DNA of 64,000 nucleotides. Origin: an uncultured Chlorobiaceae bacterium (GTDB lineage Bacteria > Bacteroidota > Chlorobiia > Chlorobiales > Chlorobiaceae). The first letter of the stretch is position 1. The number at the start of each line of letters is the position of its first letter. A program made the translations under genes and the position numbers. The notes beneath the pieces are model-generated. The model ran no database searches and was not told the DNA's origin. It saw only the letters and a program-made list of their open reading frames with translations. The stretch covers positions 1 through 64,000 of the forward strand of contig CAIRXW010000030.1 in NCBI GenBank assembly GCA_903882665.1. The letters run 5' to 3'. Shown one piece after another: positions 1 to 6,402 of this stretch.

Positions 1-139
1 GGCGTAGCAAATCAGCTCTGATTCCTAAGCTGGTGGCAGTCTCCATGATGGATTTATTACTTCGAATCATCAGTTCAACGGCATCAACCTTGAACTCTTT
101 GCTGTACTTTCTGCGACCCTCGTTGCCTTTCTCTGTCAT
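1..139 (-). CDS. IS3-family transposase OrfA, N-terminal part (cut by window edge)
   Basis: The minus strand encodes a peptide starting [17 protein letters not shown] and continuing with [14 protein letters not shown] and TATSLGI before it runs off the window. A charged start, a K-x-x-x-E-F-K motif, and a helix-turn-helix around a T-A-x-x-L-G-I core is the usual N-terminus of OrfA of IS3-type elements, the DNA-binding half of the transposase. An AAGGAG ribosome-binding site lies 8 bases upstream of the ATG. The downstream orfB would lie outside the window. The family call is confident, the subgroup is not. Confidence 0.7.
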   Translation of the reverse strand, partial: MTEKGNEGRRKYSKEFKVDAVELMIRSNKSIMETATSLGIRADLLR

Positions 140-205
140 TTCTCACATCTCCTTTTGATTGAAGATATGACTTCTTACCCTGTCCATGAAAATATAGCAA
201 GTTCA
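1..205 (-). mobile_element. End of an IS3-type insertion sequence
   Basis: This is the outer end of an insertion sequence that continues beyond the left edge of the window. On the minus strand it begins at about 205 with TGAACTTGC, a TG-starting tip such as IS3-family terminal inverted repeats have, and leads into the transposase gene whose start codon is at 139. The boundary at 205 is inferred from this tip and from the abrupt start of an unrelated, 5'-truncated antitoxin frame just beyond it. The other end and the target duplication are not visible. Confidence 0.6.
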
Positions 206-206
206 A

Positions 207-338
207 AAAAAAATAGCAGGTGAGCGTGCATCAGGTAAAGAGATGCTGATCGATATAGCTGGCGGTCTGGAGACATCCACCACGTTTTCCGGTGATCCTT
301 TAGAAATCCAGAAACGATTACGGGATGAATGGCAGTAA
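207..338 (+). pseudogene. Antitoxin gene remnant, 5' end missing
   Basis: An open frame without a start codon runs from the IS boundary to a stop at 336-338. It ends in GDPLEIQKRLRDEWQ, a C-terminal tail of the kind found in small antitoxins encoded directly upstream of PIN toxins. It overlaps the ATG of the following PIN gene by 14 bases, as expected for a toxin-antitoxin operon. The N-terminal DNA-binding half appears to have been removed when the insertion sequence arrived or rearranged. Antitoxin identity is inferred from position and tail composition rather than from a recognisable domain. Confidence 0.5.
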
Positions 339-679
339 TTATCTTCTTGACACCAATTTTATTTTGGGGATACTCAAATCAAATCCTGCCGTGATAGAGG
401 AAGTCTCTTCTCGATCTGTTTATACGTCAGAATGCTTTTACAGTGTTGTCACACGACTGGAATTGTTGGGCTATCATGGGATTACGGCTGATGAGGAGCG
501 CTTGATCAAAGAAAAGCTTGCTCATTTATTGTCCATTGAGCAGCGAAATTGAAGAGACTGTTATTGCGTTACGTAAAAAACGTAAAATCAAGTTGCCGGA
601 CGCAATCATTGCCGCAACGGAACTTTGTTCAGGCTTTGGGTTATATTATCATTGGACAGGCATCTTCTTTCTGTTGTGA
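325..679 (+). pseudogene. VapC-like PIN toxin, frameshifted
   Basis: The frame opening at 325 (MNGSNYLLDTNFILGILK) has the first catalytic Asp of a PIN-domain ribonuclease in the L-D-T-N signature and a conserved Glu in VTRLELLG. It stops at 552. The next PIN block, KLPDAIIAAT, with the Asp that normally coordinates the metal, lies in another frame from about 542. That frame then drifts into nonsense and stops at 679 without the final T-x-N/D block. One frameshift near 545 and probably a second beyond 605 are needed to restore the gene. Together with the truncated antitoxin this is a dead VapBC-type locus. Confidence 0.7.
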
Positions 680-758
680 GTGATTCAGGAAAAGAACATT
701 GATTCGGTATTTTACGCAGTTCATTTTCAATCATGGTATCATAATAGGCGGTAAGGCT

Positions 759-926
759 TTAGTTTTCATCAGAGCACTGTTCCTCAACAACAATTTCCCG
801 CCCAATCAGCCAATAAGCCGTGACCATATTGGTATTGACTGACCGCACCACATTGGAGCGTGCCTGTTCAAGAATCTTGACAACTCAATCAAAGAGGGTT
901 CCTCCGATTGTCATTTCATGATCCAT
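759..926 (-). pseudogene. DUF1016 (YhcG-like) nuclease, N-terminal fragment
   Basis: From an ATG at 926, preceded by GAGGAGG, the minus strand reads MDHEMTIGGTLFD, then an in-frame TGA, then VVKILEQARSNVVRSVN and AYWLIGREIVVEEQ before a stop at 759. The pattern of an A-R-x-x-V-x-x-x-V-N helix followed by W-x-I-G-R-x-I-V-E-E-Q is typical of the DUF1016 N-terminal domain of YhcG-type PD-(D/E)xK proteins, which are normally 330-380 aa. The nuclease domain is gone and an early stop is present, so this is a decayed fragment. Confidence 0.65.
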
Positions 927-1455
927 CAATGCCTCCTCAAATTGATTACACTTCAGTTTATCAAGAAAACCGCTAATGGTCGTAGAGGACAATATGCCCG
1001 CATGTCCGGTTTATATTCAAACGGATGTTCAGACGAAGTTACTCTTTTTGTTCGAACGCCATGAAATCTTTCATGTAATCGACGGTGGTGCAGTCTGGAG
1101 TGTCGTCTTCCGAGTCTTGTTTTGCTTGCCAGCACGGTCAGAACGGTAAAAATAATTTCTCGTTTGTTTCTGTATTTTTTACTTTGAATCTTCATCTTTT
1201 AGCTGTTGGCAAGGTTGTTCTGCTCTTTATAAGGAGTGGCGTTTAAGTTTAATTATTATCGAGGTATGCTGGTAAGTAACCAGGTATGCCGGGTATCATC
1301 TTTTGTCAGCCTGATGAATCATTGACATGTATTTCGATGTTCCGGGGGTGCCGATGGTTGAAAGACTTCAGTGTCATGAAGTACATCTGATTACGAATAC
1401 AACTCTTCTTTTTAAAATTTGAAGCAATTCCAACAATAAGCTGGGGCAACAAACC
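927..1455. other. Intergenic region with degenerate coding traces
   Basis: No intact gene is visible in these roughly 530 bases. On the minus strand a short frame around 1050-1120 ends in TVDYMKDFMAFEQKE followed by a stop, and a second frame begins with MKIQSKKY at 1195. Together they could be one small frameshifted gene, but I do not recognise a family. The rest, 1200-1455, is AT-rich and should contain the promoter of the three-gene cassette starting at 1456. Confidence 0.3.
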
Positions 1456-2409
1456 ATGATTAACAAAAAGGTTTCATACAGTTTGTCTGTGCTCTTATGG
1501 TGTGTATCTGCTTTTGAAATTATCGTTTTGTGTATTCGCGCCTTTCAAGGGTCAACGTATGATGTTCCACTTGTCGGCCACTTGCTTTCACAGGGCTCGG
1601 GTTCAGATAAAATTGCACCGCTCCTGATTGTCTCGGTTTTTGGCTGGGTTTTACTCGATATATTGTTTCATGCGCTCCGGGTGCTGACTGAACAACGTAA
1701 CGTTCAGATGGTACAAGAGTCTTCTCCCGGGAATTTCCCTTCTACTATGGACTCCAGGTCAATGACTGGCCGTCGTTGTCAACTTGTAAATGCAAAATAC
1801 CAGTACTCACCAGATAAACTCAGCGAAGAGCTTCCCGCAATTGCAGCCCTTGATGCTGCTTTAGTGGATAGTCGCTACAGTTTAACGAAAGTGTTTGTCT
1901 GGATTCTGCCTGTTCTTGGTTTTATTGGGACAGCATGGGGAATGTCACATGCAATCGGAGGCTTCAGCGATGCATTGGCGGACACCTCAGAAACAAAAGT
2001 TCTGCTCCAGCGCCTTGGACAACTTGTAATTCCGAGTCTTGCGCATGCTTTTGCCGTTACCATTTTAGCCTTGACCGTATCAATCATCGGCCACTTCTGC
2101 GTTACCATCGTGCAGTCCTGGGAAGAGGATGTGCTCAATGATCTGGATCGTGCCAGTGTCCGCTGGATTGGTACTCTTCCTTCTCGTTCTGCTGGACAGC
2201 TTGATCAGCTTGTGATGCAGTTACTTAACCAGACAGAACGGCTTAATCAAAACGTTGAATCACTGGCCGTAACAGCACAGTCTTTATCCGAAGCCTCTGC
2301 AAAGCTGAGTGCTGCGGGTACCGAAGTAAGCTCTGCAGCCAGCGTCCTGAAGGAGTCCGTAAATGCCCCCTATAACATTACTATAACCCGGGGCAAAGGT
2401 TATGAATAG
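1456..2409 (+). CDS. MotA/TolQ/ExbB-like proton channel family protein
   Basis: A 317-aa membrane protein with four predicted transmembrane segments, near residues 8-28, 53-75, 145-162 and 194-217. The last two enclose LPVLGFIGTAWGMSHAI and FAVTILALTVSIIGHF, the signature of the MotA/TolQ/ExbB channel domain. Residues 248-300 are polar, rich in Leu, Ser and Ala, and look like a coiled coil facing the cytoplasm. In the known families this subunit forms a pentamer around two MotB/ExbD-type partners and uses the ion gradient. The next gene overlaps by 8 bases and encodes a likely partner. Gene content resembles the ZorA/ZorB part of Zorya defence, but the long C-terminal tail of ZorA is absent. 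Function in this cassette is inferred. Confidence 0.8.
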   Translation: MINKKVSYSLSVLLWCVSAFEIIVLCIRAFQGSTYDVPLVGHLLSQGSGSDKIAPLLIVSVFGWVLLDILFHALRVLTEQRNVQMVQESSPGNFPSTMDSRSMTGRRCQLVNAKYQYSPDKLSEELPAIAALDAALVDSRYSLTKVFVWILPVLGFIGTAWGMSHAIGGFSDALADTSETKVLLQRLGQLVIPSLAHAFAVTILALTVSIIGHFCVTIVQSWEEDVLNDLDRASVRWIGTLPSRSAGQLDQLVMQLLNQTERLNQNVESLAVTAQSLSEASAKLSAAGTEVSSAASVLKESVNAPYNITITRGKGYE

Positions 2410-3178
2410 TCTCTGGTCAAGACGCGCGACGCCTGATCGGCATGCATCTCCGTTGGATATGCGATTTATCGATTTGTTTATGGCGGCACTTGGAGCCTTG
2501 CTTTTTATGGCGATTGTCCTGGTTTTGTTAGTCGAGCCTCACCCAGTGCCTCCACCAATCCCGGGCAGTGGTTCTACCCCGCCTGTAAAACAGGAAAACC
2601 TGAAGATACTGACAAAAATTCTTCCGGCAGCGGAGACAGGGAAGCCCTATGAAATGGCTATTGCCTACCGCGGGGGAAGCGGACCCGTGGCTTGGGACCT
2701 TGCTGCAGGACAACACGAGATTCCCGGTGGCATGAAGTTTAATCGCACAACAGGCATTCTGCAAGGCACACCGGGTAAAGAGGGTCTTGCGCGTTTTGTG
2801 GTTCGAGCGCGTGACCGGGATACGTCTCAGGTGCAGGCCTATGAGTTGAATATTCTTCGCGGAAAGTCTGAAGAGCGGGGAGTTGAAAAATGGCTTGCAG
2901 GTATTTTGCTGTTTATACTCGTGTTAGTCTGGTTTGTAACTGTTTTTTCAATCAATCAAGCCAAAGCTATCATCGGTGCAATGGAAAAAGCTTACCAGTC
3001 TGGGCAGTCAGCCTATGCCATGACCATTGATAACGGTATCACCGAACACATAACTCTTCCGCAGGGTATCACCACATACCAGGAGCGCTTACTTTTTGCA
3101 AAAAAGATCGGTAAATATTTGGGATTTATTATTCTGGCCCTTTCGGCCTGGTTCATTTGGCGACTTTGGTTCCATTAG
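2402..3178 (+). CDS. Membrane protein with ExbD/MotB-like anchor and He_PIG (Ig-like) domain
   Basis: This 258-aa protein starts with a cytoplasmic segment and a single helix (RFIDLFMAALGALLFM, residues 21-44) placed like the MotB/ExbD anchor, with an Asp at residue 24. A Pro-rich linker leads to a putative Ig-like domain at about residues 72-153, recognisable by G-K-P-Y, P-G-G-M-K-F-N-R-T-T-G-I-L-Q-G-T-P-G and F-V-V-R-A-R-D, the He_PIG pattern. Two further transmembrane helices follow at 164-184 and 238-255. The Ig-like domain would lie outside the inner membrane if the first helix has MotB topology. It is translationally coupled to the channel gene and sits 28 bases before the CHAT gene. 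No peptidoglycan-binding OmpA domain is present, unlike MotB or ZorB. Confidence 0.7.
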   Translation: MNSLWSRRATPDRHASPLDMRFIDLFMAALGALLFMAIVLVLLVEPHPVPPPIPGSGSTPPVKQENLKILTKILPAAETGKPYEMAIAYRGGSGPVAWDLAAGQHEIPGGMKFNRTTGILQGTPGKEGLARFVVRARDRDTSQVQAYELNILRGKSEERGVEKWLAGILLFILVLVWFVTVFSINQAKAIIGAMEKAYQSGQSAYAMTIDNGITEHITLPQGITTYQERLLFAKKIGKYLGFIILALSAWFIWRLWFH

Positions 3179-3206
3179 GACATAATTTCAAAAAGGGTAT
3201 AGAGCC

Positions 3207-5198
3207 ATGTCAGATTTTCTGGATTTTCGGCTTGTGGTCAGTAAAATGTCGGATCGCGATTCTGACGAATTTATTGCTTTTGTTGCGGATGCTCCTGTAG
3301 ATCGTTCTTATTGCTGTTACAAACAGTTGTCCGATATCAAAGAGATATTCAATGACTGTTCTGCAATATCTGTAAAATATGATGCAAGCAAAAATTATCT
3401 TATTGATGCCGAGGGCTCTGGCCGTCTTTTAAGTGATAATTATGAGAGAATCGGGGAAGCGTTGTTTCGATTCCTGTTTCCGGAAAATTCAAAAATTCAC
3501 GAATTGTTTGGTATGAGTTGTGTACGTGCGAAGATACAAGGCAAGTATCTTCGTTTGCGTCTGGAACTCCACCCATCACTATCGGAGCTTCCTTGGGAAA
3601 TTATGCGTTGTCCTATTCAGTACGAAAGAGCGGCAGAAATATTAAAGGCTAAGACGTCGATAAGCCGATATCTTGGTGATATGCATCTTGAGGAGAGGCT
3701 TGAAGGAAAGAGGCCCAGTATCGTCATCATTAAGGCAAACAAGCAACATGATGCAACTCAGATAACCGAATCGTTTACTCTTGAAGTTGACAGCATTGTC
3801 AATATTCTTAAAAAGCTTCCCGTTGAGTGCATAGTTATTCAGAAAACGAATACACAAAGAGAGCTTGGAGAGGTCATAAGCAAACAGGAAGAAGCCGGTC
3901 ATCCGGTTGTTGGGCTCCATTTTATCGGTCATGGCGGATATGATCATAAAGGAAGTTATTTTATCGGCAATGAAAGTGAAGAGCTGCAAGAACAGAAGTT
4001 ATATGTACATCAGATTAATGATGCACTTGATGCCGCAAACTCGATCCGATGGGTGATTATCAATGCCTGTTTTGCTGGCAGTGAACCAGTAGGTAACCCG
4101 TTAGCCGGTCTTGCAACATCTATTTCCACACTCAAGAATGTCCCGACAGTTATTGCATACAAACGAGCTGTACACACAAAAGATGCGGAAATTATGGCAG
4201 TTAAATTTTTTGAAAATGTTCTTGCCAAGAAAAAGCCCATTGAAACGGTTCTCAGGGAGATTCAGATTCAGATGAAGAATTCCGGGGGGCTGGTCATTTT
4301 GCAGCGATCTGTCGGTGGGGCGATTCAGGAAACCATAGACCTGGGTGATTATACGAATGAAACAGTGACACTGCCTGATAACGCCTATACAGCCAATGGC
4401 AACAGCAATCTAACGTCAGGTAATGGCAGTAGTACCTCTGATAAAGGGGGTTCAGTGTCTCAAGGCCCCTCGGAGCCTTCTCCGCAATTTGGAACAATGG
4501 TCTCTATTTCGCCTGGTCAATTCAGAAAAGGGCTTACCCTGGCTCAAATAAATTTTCTGGTAGATCAGTTTAAGCTATCGGGCATACCTCTTGACGAGCA
4601 ATCGGTCCGTAAAACATTATCAGTTGAAAGTGACTCGACGATGTTCCTTCCTGGATATTTTATCGATAAGTATCCCGTTACTAATGATCAATTCTCTAAA
4701 TATATCCAGGCAACCGGCATCAGAACGGAGGCAGAAAGAGACGGATCCCCCGATAACTGGCGCAAACATGCGGGTAGCGGAAAGGAACATCATCCTGTCG
4801 TCTGTGTTTCGAAAAATGATGCTCTATCTTATTGCCAATGGGCAGGAAAACGTCTGCCAACGGCTGATGAGTGGATTAAGGCATGCAGGGGAAAGAGTGG
4901 GCGTATATATCCATGGGGAGATAGTTATGATGTCAGCAAATGTAATACAGCAGAGACCATGATAGGGTGGGAAACAACTCCTGTTGACAAGTATCCGGAT
5001 GGAGTGAGCGAATATGGATGTTACGATATGGTAGGAAATGTTGACGAATTTACCGGGTCTATCGATAAAGATGGAAATGTTATCATTCTTGGCGGCTCTT
5101 GGTCCATGACTTGCCAGGTATATGGAGTTCCTGTTCTCAAACGTCTTGCACCGCCTGATTTTTACTCGTATGATCTTGGCTTCAGATGCGCAAAATAG
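3207..5198 (+). CDS. CHAT-domain protease fused to an FGE/SUMF1-like domain
   Basis: A 663-aa two-domain protein. Residues about 100-375 form a CHAT caspase-like peptidase, with the catalytic His in LHFIGHGGYD (His242) and the Cys in WVIINACFAG (Cys288). A linker rich in Ser, Gly and Asn spans about 393-427. Residues about 429-663 have the formylglycine-generating-enzyme/C-type-lectin-like fold: FIDKYPVTNDQF, KRLPTADEW, YPWGD, YDMVGNVDEF, LGGSW and a terminal LGFR. No signal peptide or membrane helix is seen, so it should be cytoplasmic. It is the third gene of the cassette that begins at 1456. CHAT proteases are often effectors of NTPase- or TPR-controlled conflict systems. FGE modules there usually act in ligand recognition. 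Substrate unknown. Confidence 0.85.
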   Translation: MSDFLDFRLVVSKMSDRDSDEFIAFVADAPVDRSYCCYKQLSDIKEIFNDCSAISVKYDASKNYLIDAEGSGRLLSDNYERIGEALFRFLFPENSKIHELFGMSCVRAKIQGKYLRLRLELHPSLSELPWEIMRCPIQYERAAEILKAKTSISRYLGDMHLEERLEGKRPSIVIIKANKQHDATQITESFTLEVDSIVNILKKLPVECIVIQKTNTQRELGEVISKQEEAGHPVVGLHFIGHGGYDHKGSYFIGNESEELQEQKLYVHQINDALDAANSIRWVIINACFAGSEPVGNPLAGLATSISTLKNVPTVIAYKRAVHTKDAEIMAVKFFENVLAKKKPIETVLREIQIQMKNSGGLVILQRSVGGAIQETIDLGDYTNETVTLPDNAYTANGNSNLTSGNGSSTSDKGGSVSQGPSEPSPQFGTMVSISPGQFRKGLTLAQINFLVDQFKLSGIPLDEQSVRKTLSVESDSTMFLPGYFIDKYPVTNDQFSKYIQATGIRTEAERDGSPDNWRKHAGSGKEHHPVVCVSKNDALSYCQWAGKRLPTADEWIKACRGKSGRIYPWGDSYDVSKCNTAETMIGWETTPVDKYPDGVSEYGCYDMVGNVDEFTGSIDKDGNVIILGGSWSMTCQVYGVPVLKRLAPPDFYSYDLGFRCAK

Positions 5199-5363
5199 AG
5201 GTAACTTCCAATTGGAAAAAAGGATATCAAACTCCCGGTTTGATCGCTGACATATTGAAATGATGGCAGCCTTTTTTTGCTTTAGCCACTTGGGGAACAT
5301 TGGCTTATATTTCCATGAAACAAGGCAATAAGAGGCATCTGCCAGCAACTGAAGCAGTACCCA

Positions 5364-5945
5364 ATGAGCATTATTCTTCTTGACATAGGCAATGTCGTGG
5401 TATCGGTGGACTTTTTTACGTTTTGCAATGCTGTGGCAATGGATCCGGTTTCAGATGCGCAGGAGATTTATCGGAAATATTGTATCGGAGAACTGAAAGA
5501 CAAACTTGAAACCGGTTTGATCGCGCCATTCGAATATCTTGAAGTGATTGCCCGCGACCCGCATTCAAGAACGATGCCACTCTATGAACTCAAGCATCGG
5601 TGGCAGAATATTTTTGAATTGCAGCAAGGGGCTGTTGAGGCGGTCAAACAGCTCAAAGAGAACCATTCCGTCTGGATCATGAGCGATACCGATCCGCTCC
5701 ATTTCACCTTTTTGCTCAACAATTTCCCGTTATTGCGGGGCGCAGACCGGTACTATCTCTCTTTTGAGCATGGAAAGATGAAAAACAGTGTTGAAGCGTT
5801 TGAGCATGTGCTCGAAAGCTCAGGGCGCGGGGCTGATGAGTTTATTCTTATCGACGACAAACCGGAAAACTGTGCATCTGCCTTAACTGTCGGTATCGAA
5901 AGCATACAGTTTCAGAACTGGGAAGATACCCTTGACTTGCTTTGA
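5364..5945 (+). CDS. HAD-superfamily hydrolase, YihX-like
   Basis: A 193-aa haloacid-dehalogenase-type phosphatase resembling E. coli YihX, an alpha-D-glucose-1-phosphate phosphatase. Motif I is LLDIGNVVVSVDF (nucleophile Asp7, with the Gly usual in this subgroup two residues on). Motif II is WIMSD (Ser107). The Lys of motif III lies in HGKMK near 140. Motif IV is LIDDKPEN (Asp164-Asp165). A helical cap occupies roughly residues 15-85, which fits the subclass I cap of YihX. arfB follows after 17 bases and is probably cotranscribed. The substrate cannot be read from sequence. Confidence 0.8.
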   Translation: MSIILLDIGNVVVSVDFFTFCNAVAMDPVSDAQEIYRKYCIGELKDKLETGLIAPFEYLEVIARDPHSRTMPLYELKHRWQNIFELQQGAVEAVKQLKENHSVWIMSDTDPLHFTFLLNNFPLLRGADRYYLSFEHGKMKNSVEAFEHVLESSGRGADEFILIDDKPENCASALTVGIESIQFQNWEDTLDLL

Positions 5946-5962
5946 AAAAATAAAGAGTAACC

Positions 5963-6376
5963 ATGTTGCAGATTACCAAAACCATTGCCCTCCCTGATGA
6001 CGAAATCGAGATGCAGACCATGCGGGCACAGGGGGCTGGCGGGCAGAATGTGAACAAGGTTGAAACCGCCGTTCATCTGCGCTTTGACGTCAGGGCCTCG
6101 TCGCTGCCTGACGACTTTCGAGAAAAGCTGCTGCTTTTGAAGGATCACCGCATGACGAAGGAGGGCATCATCATCATCAAGGCGCAGCGATACCGCTCAC
6201 AGGAGAAGAACCGCTCGGATGCCCTGTTGCGCCTGCAAGCGCTGCTTCAGCATGTTGCTCTGCCGGTCAAAAAACGCAAGGCCACTGCGCCCACCAAAGG
6301 CTCACAGGAGCGGCGTATCGAGAGCAAGGTGAAACGGGGAGCTGTAAAGGCCGCAAGAGGGCAGGTTGACTATTGA
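5963..6376 (+). CDS. arfB: Alternative ribosome-rescue factor ArfB (peptidyl-tRNA hydrolase)
   Basis: A 137-aa protein of the class I release-factor superfamily. The GGQ catalytic motif is at residues 26-28 inside RAQGAGGQNVNKVETAV, the signature shared by ArfB/YaeJ and mitochondrial ICT1. There is no codon-recognition domain. A basic C-terminal tail (KKRKATAPTKGSQERR, then KVKRGAVKAARGQ) matches the segment that ArfB inserts into the empty mRNA channel of stalled ribosomes. Length is close to E. coli ArfB (140 aa). It frees ribosomes stalled at mRNA ends by hydrolysing peptidyl-tRNA. It follows the HAD gene by 17 bases. Confidence 0.9.
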   Translation: MLQITKTIALPDDEIEMQTMRAQGAGGQNVNKVETAVHLRFDVRASSLPDDFREKLLLLKDHRMTKEGIIIIKAQRYRSQEKNRSDALLRLQALLQHVALPVKKRKATAPTKGSQERRIESKVKRGAVKAARGQVDY

Positions 6377-6402
6377 AGCATCAACCCGCCCTTCTCTCCC
6401 GT

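Noticed and set aside
4980-5198. FGE-type C-terminus of the CHAT protein as a second DGR variable region
   Set aside because: FGE domains can be DGR targets, but the codons before the final LGFR include many with A or G in third position and no AAY-derived pattern, and no hairpin follows. It reads as an ordinary FGE end.
5364-5945. HAD hydrolase as inactive because the second Asp of motif I is replaced by Gly
   Set aside because: YihX-type enzymes use D-x-G-N-V in the same position and are active, so this is normal for the subgroup.
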